Part shown: piece after piece, positions 40,042 to 47,924 of the stretch | Numbering within the stretch: the first letter of the stretch is position 1 | Layout: the number at the start of each line of letters is the position of its first letter | Virus record (IMG/VR): IMGVR_UViG_3300036800_000031 | Span: 25,254-89,253 of that record | Strand: one strand, 5' to 3' | Source of the DNA: a virus | DNA: 64,000 nucleotides | The notes under the pieces: generated by a model | Seen by the model: the letters and a program-made list of their open reading frames with translations, nothing else | Told to the model about the DNA's origin: nothing | The model's database searches: none | Program-made: the position numbers and the translations under genes

Positions 40042-42383
40042 TAGGTGACGTCCGCCATTGCGTCGCCGAGCTTGTCCAGGTAGCCCGCTTCTCTAACGTC
40101 CAGGGCCTCGAACGCTTCTTCGATGGCTTCGGCGTCGTCCAGGTAGCCGAGGGCGTCTCGTTCTCCCTCGCTGATCGGGATGATGTCGTTGACTTCGTTC
40201 GGCCCGCCGATCTTGTTGATGGCGGTCTGGAGGTGGGCGTCGCAAACGGGGACGTAAGCGGCTCCCTCCGCCCAAAGGATGGAGTTGGAAGCGGGGTGAT
40301 CCCCGAACTTGCACTTCTGCGGCTTGGTGGGGTCGCCACGGGTGTCCAAGAGGTCAGCAGCCCGGTTGAGCTTTGCATCGTGCATGTCGGTAGCCCAGGG
40401 GCCTTCGTTGGAATCGACGGTGCCGATGTAGGCCGGGGTGGTGGTGTCTTGGATGCGCTTCCGGGCCAGGGTGCGGTGGTAGCCGTCGGCCACCTTCAGC
40501 TTGTCGCTGTTAGGGGTCTTGACCAGGACGACCGGGGCGTTAGCGCCGGGAGCGTCGTTAAGCAGCCCCTTGGCGATCCCAGCGACCTTAGCTTGGTCCC
40601 TACCACCGGGTCGGCGTTCCATGTCGATCTGGTCGAGGGGGACTTGCTTCGGGCCTTCCCAGTCGGCGTCGCCTACCCAGTCGAGAACGTGGTCCGGGTA
40701 GCTCTTGCCGAGCGTCTTGTGGACGGTATCGGTGATCCGGTCGGCGATGGCCAGGGCGCGCAGGCCTTCCGCCTGCTGGATGATGCGGGCGGCTTTGTCG
40801 ATACCGGCCCCGGTGGTGCTCAGCTTGCGCTTCGGCGCTTCGGCCGACCGGACGTGGATGATCTCCCGCTTCGGGGTGGTGCGGGTTTGGAGACCGGCCA
40901 GCGTCCAGGTGTTCATCGGGGGCGGGTTAGCCCGGCGCTCGGCGGCACGCTCCTCCATGACACAAGCCCACCGGTAGAGCAGTTCGTCCGTGCTCATGCG
41001 GCCCGCTCCGGCGGCGCTGCTCTCCACGCCGATAGCCACCGTGTCGGTGTCATCGTCGCTGGTGGCGTTCTCCGGCGGGATGTTGAGGACGTTGGCGACC
41101 TGGGCCGCATTGGCGACTCCGGTGGTGATCACGTCGGTGATGCTCGGGGGGGCGAAAACGCTCGGAGGCTGGAGGGCGTTCACCCGTGCCAGGTCGAACC
41201 AGCCGGTCTCCATGCCCAGGCGGGGAGCGAGGGCGTTGTTGATGTGGTCTTGAAGCTCGCTGATAAGGGGGAGGACGGTGATCGTCCAGAAGTTGAGGTA
41301 CTCCGCTGACGAGTTCGCATAGGTGCGCTGGCTGGCGTTACCGATCAGCGACTCCGGGACGCCGAGGGCGATGCAAATGTCGATCTTGGCCTGGAGGGCT
41401 GCCGCGGCCAGGCCCGCTTCAATCGGGGTAGTGGCGAGGCGCTCTACCTGAACGAGCGGCTTACCGGCCGGGTCGCCTTCGTCAGCTTCCACTTCGCCGA
41501 AGATGGTCCCGCCCACCTTGTCTACGCCAGTGAACTCACTGAGGAACGAGTCTTGCCAGGCTCGGCGAGCGCCCGGCTCGTCAAAGGGCGGGGTAATCAC
41601 CATTGTCGTCGCCACCATGTCGTTCTTCAGCAGGTTGGCGATGTACTTGTCAACCGCTTTGGCGATGTAGACGGGGAACTGAGCGGCCTGGAGCGCACTC
41701 TCCGGCAGGCGGAAGTCGAGGATCGACGGCCTCCAGCAGTAGATGACCTTTTCTTCCGGGAGGTCGATGTAGCCGGTGCTCGGCTGGTACTGATAGCCGT
41801 TGAACCACTTGGACCCGCCGACGGTGGGCTTCGGGAACAGGACGCTACTGACCAGCGGGTAGAGACCGATGATGGCCTGGTCCTTCAAGGCACCGGGTCC
41901 GTCGAGTTGGCACTCCCACCCGAACCGGCCGGTGACGAGGTACTGGATGATCGACCACTCCCAAAGGATGCGGGCCGGGGTGGACGGGTTCGGGCCTCCG
42001 GGAGCCTGCGGGGTGCTCGGCCCGAGCAGAGTCGCCAAGGGGGCGTTCTTGTCGTAGTTAGCCGGATCGGTAGGGTCGGCCCCCGCCACCCAAGGCAGGC
42101 CAGCGATGGTACTGGCGATAGTCCGGACGCACCGCATGACGAAAACGTGGCCGAGATAGGCGAGCCGGGCCTGCTCCTCGGCGTTCCAGTCGATGTTGAG
42201 GGGCTGGCCTTCGCTGACGTAGGTGACCGGAGCCGTACCGGCGGCGACCGCGCCCCGCTTGGTGGGGGAGGGCCGGGTGATCAAGTTTCCGAGTCCCGCC
42301 TTCGGAACCTTCAACGGCGGGCGAGCGGGCTGATTGCCGGTGAGGGCGGCTCGGGTCATCATCCGAGCGATACGGTCACCCAC
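40041..42383 (-). CDS. Portal protein fused to ParB-like domain
   Basis: 780 aa. Residues about 40-440 are an HK97-type portal (NAEEQARLAYLGHVFVMRCV, IWxxS-like WEWSIIQYLVTGRFGW, ALGVPESLIGN). Residues about 560-665 look like a ParB/sulfiredoxin-fold nuclease domain (VPLDQIDMERRPGGRDQAKV, LKVADGYHRTLARKR). The rest has a Cys/His cluster (CKFGDHPASNS, VPVCDAH) and an acidic C-terminus. Portals are normally 400-550 aa, so the fusion adds about 250 residues that would sit on the virion vertex. Confidence 0.9.
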   Translation of the reverse strand: MGDRIARMMTRAALTGNQPARPPLKVPKAGLGNLITRPSPTKRGAVAAGTAPVTYVSEGQPLNIDWNAEEQARLAYLGHVFVMRCVRTIASTIAGLPWVAGADPTDPANYDKNAPLATLLGPSTPQAPGGPNPSTPARILWEWSIIQYLVTGRFGWECQLDGPGALKDQAIIGLYPLVSSVLFPKPTVGGSKWFNGYQYQPSTGYIDLPEEKVIYCWRPSILDFRLPESALQAAQFPVYIAKAVDKYIANLLKNDMVATTMVITPPFDEPGARRAWQDSFLSEFTGVDKVGGTIFGEVEADEGDPAGKPLVQVERLATTPIEAGLAAAALQAKIDICIALGVPESLIGNASQRTYANSSAEYLNFWTITVLPLISELQDHINNALAPRLGMETGWFDLARVNALQPPSVFAPPSITDVITTGVANAAQVANVLNIPPENATSDDDTDTVAIGVESSAAGAGRMSTDELLYRWACVMEERAAERRANPPPMNTWTLAGLQTRTTPKREIIHVRSAEAPKRKLSTTGAGIDKAARIIQQAEGLRALAIADRITDTVHKTLGKSYPDHVLDWVGDADWEGPKQVPLDQIDMERRPGGRDQAKVAGIAKGLLNDAPGANAPVVLVKTPNSDKLKVADGYHRTLARKRIQDTTTPAYIGTVDSNEGPWATDMHDAKLNRAADLLDTRGDPTKPQKCKFGDHPASNSILWAEGAAYVPVCDAHLQTAINKIGGPNEVNDIIPISEGERDALGYLDDAEAIEEAFEALDVREAGYLDKLGDAMADVT

Positions 42384-42391
42384 GGCTCACC

Positions 42392-42571
42392 TCACAGAGA
42401 ATTGACTTCTCGCAGCTTCGACGCCTTTTCCGCAACACTCGCTAGCTCCCTCGGGTCCATCGTTGCCAATATCCGTGGCAGCAGTTTCTTGGTGCAGTAC
42501 CGCACGCCTTGGGCGAATCCTAGAGTGCCCCCTAGCGCCAGCCCGAGGATGATGGCAATGGTGAGGATCAC
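42392..42571 (-). CDS. Small single-span membrane protein
   Basis: 59 aa from GTG at 42571 that overlaps the previous stop (GTGA). ILTIAIILGLALGGTLGFAQ is one membrane span, followed by a charged helix. Unknown function; placed between terminase/portal genes. Confidence 0.65.
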   Translation of the reverse strand: MILTIAIILGLALGGTLGFAQGVRYCTKKLLPRILATMDPRELASVAEKASKLREVNSL

Positions 42572-42858
42572 GGAGTGTCCTTTGGGAAGTGTTTGTAGCC
42601 CCACTTCACGGCGGCGACGTGGTCTCCTTCGTGGCCCTTCAGCTTCAGACAGGGGCGGCTGACTCGGGTCTGCACCATTCCATCCACCGCTACCCCGTAG
42701 AGCACGACGGGGCACGGTACCGCTTCGAGGGGGGCGTGCTTGCGCTGGTGGAACTCGGCGATGACTTCTTGGAACTCCGAGGTCATCGGGGAGAGGACTT
42801 TGTCGTCACGGATGGCCGCTCGGATCTGGTCACACCGCCAACAGGCCGGAGGTCTCAT
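42568..42858 (-). CDS. Small unknown protein with CxxC
   Basis: 96 aa; CWRCDQIRAAIRDD at the N-terminus and LKGHEGDHVAAVKWG near the C-terminus, a GH-EGDH motif common in small phage proteins. Start shares a base with the preceding stop. Confidence 0.65.
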   Translation of the reverse strand: MRPPACWRCDQIRAAIRDDKVLSPMTSEFQEVIAEFHQRKHAPLEAVPCPVVLYGVAVDGMVQTRVSRPCLKLKGHEGDHVAAVKWGYKHFPKDTP

Positions 42859-43013
42859 CAGCCCTTCCCCCCCGGAACGTGGCGACGACGATGGAGGTCG
42901 GCCACCAACATGCCGATGGCGTCGGGGTCGGCCCGGCGGACTCGGCTGAGGTCGGGGTCGGCGCTGATGGCCTGCATGAGTTCTTCACAGGCCGGGCAGT
43001 CCTTCGAGAGCAT
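42858..43013 (-). CDS. 51-aa CxxC protein
   Basis: Short frame MLSKDCPACEELMQAI, ending HRRRHVPGGKG. Its stop TGA shares its last base with the ATG of the next gene and it fills an otherwise empty 160-base gap; GTG at 43019 is an alternative start. Too short for standard prediction but well supported by coupling. Confidence 0.6.
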   Translation of the reverse strand: MLSKDCPACEELMQAISADPDLSRVRRADPDAIGMLVADLHRRRHVPGGKG

Positions 43014-43019
43014 TGGCAC

Positions 43020-43319
43020 TTAGCTGATCTTCTCCCCGACGATGCCCATGCTCCCCGAGGTGGTGTGGCGGATCACGATAACGACGTCATCCCCGGTCGG
43101 GGTGGGCTTCTTCTTCTTCACCTTCGGCTTGATGGCCTCCGCCAGGACGAAATCCCTCCTCCGGCCGAGCCACTCCACTTGGACCTTGTATTCGTGGTCG
43201 ATGCGCCAGCGGGCCTCATCCGTGGGAAGGGACCGAAGGTGGTCGATCTCGTCCTCCGTCACCGCCAACGACTGGAGCACCATCCGTCGCTCCGCTTCCG
43301 GCGTCAGGTTCTCGATCAT
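43020..43319 (-). CDS. Small unknown protein
   Basis: 99 aa, helical N-terminal half (RRMVLQSLAVTEDEIDHL), Lys-rich linker KPKVKKKKP, beta C-terminus. ATG overlaps the previous stop. No family recognised. Confidence 0.65.
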   Translation of the reverse strand: MIENLTPEAERRMVLQSLAVTEDEIDHLRSLPTDEARWRIDHEYKVQVEWLGRRRDFVLAEAIKPKVKKKKPTPTGDDVVIVIRHTTSGSMGIVGEKIS

Positions 43320-43615
43320 CAGTAGGGCCGAGGGTCGAGCCAGCTATGAACGAACGCATCCGCTTCGATAAAGGGCACCTCAGCCTTCCGACGGCGGACG
43401 ATGCGGTCGGCGAGGTCGTTAGCGGCGTCGGTGGCGGCTTCCAGGGTGGGGAAGGCCCGCTGGATGTGTGAGTCCTTATGGGAGTCCTGGTCTATCACCA
43501 GGTAGCGCTCGGGGTGATCGAACACGGGCACAGCGGCCTTGTATTCGATGGTGACGATAGGCCGATTCTCCAACTCGGGGTCGTAGATCGTCCAGGTGGT
43601 AGGGGTGAGTTCCAT
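43319..43615 (-). CDS. Small unknown protein
   Basis: 98 aa, beta-rich first half (TPTTWTIYDPELENRPIVTI) and a helix ATDAANDLADRIVRRRK. Part of the coupled run between terminase and portal. Function unknown. Confidence 0.65.
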   Translation of the reverse strand: MELTPTTWTIYDPELENRPIVTIEYKAAVPVFDHPERYLVIDQDSHKDSHIQRAFPTLEAATDAANDLADRIVRRRKAEVPFIEADAFVHSWLDPRPY

Positions 43616-43617
43616 GA

Positions 43618-43800
43618 TCAGGCAGCGATTGTGTCAGAAAACGGCACGTCAGCGGGGGACGGGCACTGGTGAACCCAGTTCGGGACGATCTTCACGGTGA
43701 CTTCGCCGTCTATCACCGGGCCGTCGAGTACGCACTCCAGAGTGATCCGCACACCCCTCCCGCAGAGTGGACATAGAACAGTGAAGGGGCTGGGATTCAT
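43618..43800 (-). CDS. Small zinc-ribbon-like protein
   Basis: 60 aa from ATG at 43800. VLCPLCGRGVRITLEC plus a later WVHQC can bind zinc. Overlaps the preceding gene by 4 bases. Confidence 0.6.
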   Translation of the reverse strand: MNPSPFTVLCPLCGRGVRITLECVLDGPVIDGEVTVKIVPNWVHQCPSPADVPFSDTIAA

Positions 43801-43949
43801 GCTGGCCCCCGACAGGCGTGATTGGCTACGTCGGCATTGACGACCGACCCGTCCGGGAAGTCCACGGCGACCCGGCGGTGTTCGACCTTCATCCCGCAAT
43901 CCGGGCAGATGTCCTCTTGGACCGGGCCGGTGTACCGGGGATAGGTCAC
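43797..43949 (-). CDS. 50-aa zinc-ribbon-like protein
   Basis: From GTG at 43949, which overlaps the terminase stop. ICPDCGMKVEHRRV and a C-terminal HAC make a compact metal site. Likely an accessory of the packaging module; function unknown. Confidence 0.6.
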   Translation of the reverse strand: MTYPRYTGPVQEDICPDCGMKVEHRRVAVDFPDGSVVNADVANHACRGPA

Positions 43950-45490
43950 TGTTGCGCCCCTGGGTCGGTCTCGCGCCCGGCGAAGGTCATGTGGCGGCGC
44001 TTCCGGGTGCGGGCTTCCCAAAAGGCTTGGACTACGGCGTCGGCGGCGTCGGTACTGCGGCGGAGCCGTTTCTTGATGTCGTCCTTGCTCTCGATCTGGA
44101 TGAGGCTCTTGCTGGTCACCTTCCAGTGTGGGGCGGTGAGGTCACCGGTCAGCGTGTCGTCGTCGGGGAGTTCGACGGTGGAGTCGTTCTTCGGGTCGAG
44201 AAGCTGACGGAGCCTCCACCAGGCTGCGGCTCGCACGTTGAGGAAGCCGAGTTCCCCGCTTTCATCCCTGGTGAGCTTGTCTACCCCGGCCCCGGCGTGG
44301 AAGGCCACCACGGTGTGGCCGTTCTCCCGTACCGAGTCGGTCACTCCGGCTCCGAGTCCGTCGGTGTCCACGATGCCCACCGCACTCGGGTGAGCGGTCA
44401 ATACTCCGCCGACTCGCCCGGCCGTCTCGTTGGTCATCTCGTGGAAGCTATACCTCAACTCGTCAATCCGGTCGCCATAGCGCAGCGCCAGTACCGTTTT
44501 GTCCTCTCCAGAGCGGGCTACGTCCACACCTACGGCGCTGAGAAGGGGAAGGTGGGCCGTTCCCGCCTTCAGGGCTTCGGTGGTGTCTTTCCAGCGTTCA
44601 ATAGCGGCCTCCACCCAGGAGAGCGGGATCACGCCGTCTTCTTCCGAGGAGTGGAACTCCCCGAGCACTCGGTTCGCATACAGGGCGGAGGACTTGCCCC
44701 ATTGGCGCTCTCGCTGAGCTACCCAGTCCGGGTCGGCCCGACCGGCGATGGTGGCTCGCTCCAGGCTGATGTGGATGCTGTGCCAGTCTTCGAAGCCGGG
44801 CCGGTGGCTGCACAGTTCCCAAAACCGGCCGATGGGTTCGCCGGGCGTGGAGGAGGCAAGAGCGAACGCTTCCCCCCCACCGCTGAATGCGCCTTCGGCG
44901 GCGTCGAAGGTGCCGGGGTTGATGGCTTTGCTTTCGTCAAACACATAAAGCACGGCGTCGGCGTGGACGCCTTCAATCAGGGCGGGGACGTCGCTGGCGA
45001 CGGCGAAGGCGGAACCGTATTGGAGGTTCAGGTTCAGGCGGAGCAGTTCCCCCCGGTTGAACGGTGGCCTACCCAGTCGCTCCCAGCGGAGCTTCCGTGC
45101 CCACTTGCGGACTTCGGGCCAGAGGTACTGCTCCAGCTGCCTCCAGGCTCCGGCGGTGGTGGCGCACTTCCAATCGACGGCGGCGGCGTCACGGGTGATG
45201 GCGAACCAGAGGATGGCGAGGGCGTCGGTGGTGGTCTTCCCGGCCCCGTGGAGGGACCGCACGACCACCTTCTTCTTGGCCGGGATGCTACTGAGGACTT
45301 CCTCCTGGTACTCGGTGAGGCGCTCCCCGTCTTCCCAGTGGAAACAATCGTGGGCGAAGGCCACCGGGTCGTGGTAGTAGCGGAAGATGTTGGCTTTGGC
45401 GGCGGCGTCACGGCGGGCTTTGGCCTCCAGGTAGAGCGCCACCTTGTCCGGGGAGGCGTCTAGGTGAGTCTCGGTGACAGTTTTGACCAC
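43946..45490 (-). CDS. Terminase large subunit
   Basis: 514 aa. ATPase half: Walker A-like VVVRSLHGAGKTTTDAL near residue 75, Walker B AVLYVFDES near 190. Nuclease half starts VGVDVARSGEDKTVLALRYG near 320, with later VDTDGLGAG and DAADAVVQA acidic positions of the RNase H-like nuclease. It translocates DNA through the portal. It follows the small subunit gene by one base. Confidence 0.95.
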   Translation of the reverse strand: MVKTVTETHLDASPDKVALYLEAKARRDAAAKANIFRYYHDPVAFAHDCFHWEDGERLTEYQEEVLSSIPAKKKVVVRSLHGAGKTTTDALAILWFAITRDAAAVDWKCATTAGAWRQLEQYLWPEVRKWARKLRWERLGRPPFNRGELLRLNLNLQYGSAFAVASDVPALIEGVHADAVLYVFDESKAINPGTFDAAEGAFSGGGEAFALASSTPGEPIGRFWELCSHRPGFEDWHSIHISLERATIAGRADPDWVAQRERQWGKSSALYANRVLGEFHSSEEDGVIPLSWVEAAIERWKDTTEALKAGTAHLPLLSAVGVDVARSGEDKTVLALRYGDRIDELRYSFHEMTNETAGRVGGVLTAHPSAVGIVDTDGLGAGVTDSVRENGHTVVAFHAGAGVDKLTRDESGELGFLNVRAAAWWRLRQLLDPKNDSTVELPDDDTLTGDLTAPHWKVTSKSLIQIESKDDIKKRLRRSTDAADAVVQAFWEARTRKRRHMTFAGRETDPGAQQ

Positions 45491-45491
45491 C

Positions 45492-46091
45492 TCAGTCGGA
45501 TTCGGGTTTGTCCAGCGGATCGACCAGTACGGCGTCTACGACGTCATCATCTTCCACTTCGAGAGCTTGACGGGCGGCTTCCAGGTGCTCCGCTTCCCGG
45601 ATCATGTTCTGGATGGCCCGGTCGAGGTCTTCTTCGCTGATGGTCTCTTGCTTGATGCGGATAGGCGCATCGAGACCGAGGAGGCGTGCTCGGCGCTCCA
45701 TGATGGCGAGGCAGCGGTCTACCGCGAGGTGGTTCCCGGCGAGAGCCTTGCTCCACATGGCCCGCTGGAGCCGGTCGAGCCGTTCCCCTTCCAGCTTGCG
45801 CAGGTTCTCGGCCGGTTCCTGAGTCAGGCGGTTCAGCCCCCGCATGATGATCTTGAAGGCTCCGGAGGCGTCATGGACGCCGATGATCTGAGCGATCCTC
45901 TCCAGGGAGACTCCGGCTTGGCGAAGCTCCAAGGCTTGGGCTTCCCGCTGGCGGGCGGCGATGGATTCCGGGCTGGTGACGCTGTTCGGGTGGATACCGG
46001 GCGTCAGCGACTTGCTGCGGCCCCGGCGAGACTTCGGCTTCTCCGGCTCCTCGTCATCAGCGGGATCGGCCAAGGTGGTAGTGACGGTCAC
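45492..46091 (-). CDS. Terminase small subunit
   Basis: 199 aa from GTG at 46091. N-terminus is charged and disordered; residues about 45-85 form a helix-turn-helix (EAQALELRQAGVSLERIAQI), followed by a long helical oligomerisation part. Position next to the large subunit supports the call. Upstream, in the same frame, a 76-codon ORF is separated by one TAG and four codons, so an N-terminally extended form is possible. Confidence 0.8.
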   Translation of the reverse strand: MTVTTTLADPADDEEPEKPKSRRGRSKSLTPGIHPNSVTSPESIAARQREAQALELRQAGVSLERIAQIIGVHDASGAFKIIMRGLNRLTQEPAENLRKLEGERLDRLQRAMWSKALAGNHLAVDRCLAIMERRARLLGLDAPIRIKQETISEEDLDRAIQNMIREAEHLEAARQALEVEDDDVVDAVLVDPLDKPESD

Positions 46092-46103
46092 CCGTCGCTC
46101 CAG

Positions 46104-46334
46104 CTACATGCGGGGGCGTGAGGGGGTACGGCGGCGCTGGGCGTTGCCAGAAGCGTTGCCGGAACTGCCAGACCGGCGGGCTGCTGGGCGCTGAAACTTG
46201 GTTCTTCCATTACCTGGTTTTGTGTCAAGGACCGTCACAGTAGTCCTCGCTGGGCTTTGCTGGTTGGATCGGGGGGTATCGACGTAGCGTTTGGCCTTGG
46301 AGTCCCAGGTCTGCTGAGTCAGTTCGGCGATCAT
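46104..46334 (-). CDS. Small basic protein, possible N-terminal extension of small terminase
   Basis: 76 aa, Arg/Ser-rich C-terminus (RRSGSSGNASGNAQRRR). A GGGAG lies 11 bases before ATG. It ends in TAG, and the frame continues without stop into the small terminase start 15 bases on. First gene of the leftward late operon. Either a separate small DNA-binding protein or an extension made by UAG readthrough. Confidence 0.55.
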   Translation of the reverse strand: MIAELTQQTWDSKAKRYVDTPRSNQQSPARTTVTVLDTKPGNGRTKFQRPAARRSGSSGNASGNAQRRRTPSRPRM

Positions 46335-46430
46335 GGTTGAGTTGTCTCCCGCCTACAGAGATTCCTAACTTGTCCCTGGTCAGAGACTTGTGGCTCCAAA
46401 GGGGATGGGCGGTGTGGTACAACATCGGCT
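46335..46430. promoter_or_regulatory. Divergent promoter region
   Basis: 96 bases between the leftward packaging operon and the rightward PTH2/CUA-tRNA cluster. Both need promoters here. Candidate elements such as TTGTCC and TTGTGG for the rightward side are visible, but no clean -35/-10 pair at proper spacing. Confidence 0.45.
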
Positions 46431-46769
46431 ATGGCCTAGATACCTGATCCCGTACCCGCCAAGCTGTACGTCGTCGTTGACGAGTCGCTTCCACCGGGTT
46501 TGCAACTTGCTCAGGCTGCTCATGCGGCGTTCCAGCTTTCGGTCAATCACCCCGAAGCCGTGGACCGGTGGCACGCTGAGTCGAACTTCCTCGTGGTGCT
46601 CTCTCACCCTGATCCGTTGTCGCTGAGTGGTGACTTCGTGGTGGAGGTGGTGACCGAGCCGGACCTTCCCGGTGACCCGGTGACGGCGGTGGCCTTCCTG
46701 CCTCATCCAGGGGTGGGCCGGGCTTTGTCTTCCCTGCCCTTGGCGCTCCGGGAGCCGTCTATGTCCTGA
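46431..46769 (+). CDS. PTH2-like peptidyl-tRNA hydrolase with UAG at codon 3
   Basis: About 110 codons reading as the PTH2 fold: KLYVVVDESLPPGLQLAQAA, then HPEAVDRWHAESNFLVVLS, EVVTEPDLPGDPVTAVAFLP and a C-terminal ALSSLPLAL. Upstream of KLY the only AUG in frame is at 46431, and its third codon (46437-46439) is UAG; no other AUG/GUG/UUG lies between. The gene would need UAG decoding or a non-standard start such as CUG. Three tRNAs with CUA in the anticodon loop follow on the same strand. PTH2 frees amino acids from stalled peptidyl-tRNAs, a sensible partner of a tRNA-rich phage. Confidence 0.7.
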
Positions 46770-46775
46770 CTCCAT

Positions 46776-46843
46776 GCCAGGATGCGGCGATGGGATAGCT
46801 CCTCGGGGCTAAGTCCGAAGGTTCGACTCCTTCCCTGGCACCA
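46776..46843 (+). tRNA. Degenerate CUA tRNA-like element A
   Basis: Acceptor GCCAGG/CCTGGC, T-arm GAAGG-TTCGACT-CCTTC and encoded CCA are intact. The D-arm is reduced and the anticodon loop is short, but GGGG-CTAA-GTCC places CTA where the neighbour has its anticodon. Likely a decayed relative of element B. Confidence 0.5.
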
Positions 46844-46844
46844 A

Positions 46845-46913
46845 GCCTCAGATGGGATTGACCAGGGCGTCTAAAGTCCACGGTCCACGGTTCGACTCCG
46901 TGCTGAGGCACCA
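46845..46913 (+). tRNA. CUA (amber) tRNA B, reduced D-arm
   Basis: Acceptor GCCTCAG/CTGAGGC with ACCA; T-arm CACGG-TTCGACT-CCGTG; anticodon stem GGGC/GTCC with loop GTCTAAA, so U33 and anticodon CTA. The D-arm is only TGG-GATTGA-CCA. Confidence 0.7.
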
Positions 46914-46914
46914 A

Positions 46915-46987
46915 GCCTTCCTAGCTCAACTGGTAGAGCAGGGCCTTCTAACGGCTCACGATCCGGGTTCGATTCCTGGGGGAGGCG
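46915..46987 (+). tRNA. Amber suppressor tRNA (CUA), canonical
   Basis: Complete cloverleaf: acceptor GCCTTCC/GGGAGGC, D-arm GCTC/GAGC, anticodon stem GGGCC/GGCTC with loop TTCTAAC (anticodon CTA), T-arm CCGGG-TTCGATT-CCTGG, discriminator G, no CCA. Reads UAG. The amino acid cannot be told from sequence alone. It lies on the plus strand, opposite the main array. Confidence 0.9.
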
Positions 46988-47291
46988 CAACGGTGGTGAG
47001 GTGGACCAGGCCGAACGGGGACTGAACGCTCGGGAACGGCGGCTTGGCGCTGGTGGGTGAGTAAGGGCCGCGGTGGATCAACTCCCGGCTTCCGTCGTAC
47101 CGGGCTGGACCCCACCACCGGAAGCATCCTTCAGACGGGCAGGTCCAGATGGAGATGTCCAGGGGTGGGCGGCAGGTGTGCGCCGGGTTCGGAGGGGGCA
47201 TACCGCTCGGCCGGGCTGGAGGGAGCTTGATGACTTCCCCCTCTTTTCTCGGGATGCGTTTGGTGCTCCGGTCCCGGTGAATCTTCATCAT
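46956..47291 (-). CDS. Small unknown protein running into suppressor tRNA
   Basis: 111 aa; ATG overlaps the previous stop. Middle part (IWTCPSEGCFRWWGPARYDG) looks like a genuine protein with a Cys pair. The last 12 codons are the antisense of the suppressor tRNA T-arm (a common artefact), so the true gene may once have ended earlier. Confidence 0.5.
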   Translation of the reverse strand: MMKIHRDRSTKRIPRKEGEVIKLPPARPSGMPPPNPAHTCRPPLDISIWTCPSEGCFRWWGPARYDGSRELIHRGPYSPTSAKPPFPSVQSPFGLVHLTTVAPPPGIEPGS

Positions 47292-47644
47292 GCCGGTGGC
47301 GGATCAGTTTCCCGGCGGAAGCGGGCGTCGTGGGCGGCTCGCTCCACCCAGCGGATGAACGGGGCATCGTCGGCGATGCGCTCGATTTGGTCGATGAGGT
47401 CGAAGGGGACTTCAACCGGAATCGTGATCCAAGCCCGACCGGCCCCCGAGTCGCCCCAGCAGTTCACCCGACCTTCTCGGTGGAGGCCTCCAAGCTGGTA
47501 GCGGACCTTCTGGTAGGTCCAGGTACCGGCGTAGTTCCCGACCTGGAGATCGTCCACTAGCTCGCTGACTAGAGAGGGGCCGCGCTGGTGAAGCGTCTCC
47601 CACACCCGTTCCTTGCGACGGGTCATCTCGGCTCGGGTGGTCAT
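47288..47644 (-). CDS. Winged-helix-like protein
   Basis: 118 aa from ATG at 47644, coupled to the gene before it. RVWETLHQRGPSLVSELVDDL then YQKVRYQLGGLHREGRVN reads as a winged helix, followed by an acidic helix. Probably a small phage DNA-binding protein or regulator. Confidence 0.65.
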   Translation of the reverse strand: MTTRAEMTRRKERVWETLHQRGPSLVSELVDDLQVGNYAGTWTYQKVRYQLGGLHREGRVNCWGDSGAGRAWITIPVEVPFDLIDQIERIADDAPFIRWVERAAHDARFRRETDPPPA

Positions 47645-47886
47645 ATGATCCCCCTGACCTCGGGGTGGGTCTTCAGCCACCACTTCCGGTGCTTGCTCAT
47701 CCAGTGGAGGGTGAGAATGGCCCGGTAGGAGCAGTTCGGATCGGACTTCATCCGGTCCCCGCACTTGGCACACCTGAGCATGGCTGGATGGCGTTCGATG
47801 GTTGGGGTGGGAGGTTGCAATGTCACCTGAGTAGAAGCCGTGTGTTGTGCGTTCTCTGGCCTCCCACCCCGCTGCACATTCGCCAT
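47641..47886 (-). CDS. Small zinc-finger-like protein
   Basis: 81 aa from ATG at 47886 (a shorter start at 47779 lacks a ribosome site). C-terminal LRCAKCGDRMKSDPNCSY ... HWMSKH resembles a C2H2-type finger. Function unknown. Confidence 0.6.
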   Translation of the reverse strand: MANVQRGGRPENAQHTASTQVTLQPPTPTIERHPAMLRCAKCGDRMKSDPNCSYRAILTLHWMSKHRKWWLKTHPEVRGII

Positions 47887-47924
47887 CGTAGGGTCCGACC
47901 CCCCTCTGCTAAGGGGATGGAGCC

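Noticed and set aside
43952-45463. 503-codon plus-strand frame opposite the large terminase
   Set aside because: Antisense of a gene with clear ATPase and nuclease motifs; no recognisable protein features; long antisense frames are expected at this GC content.
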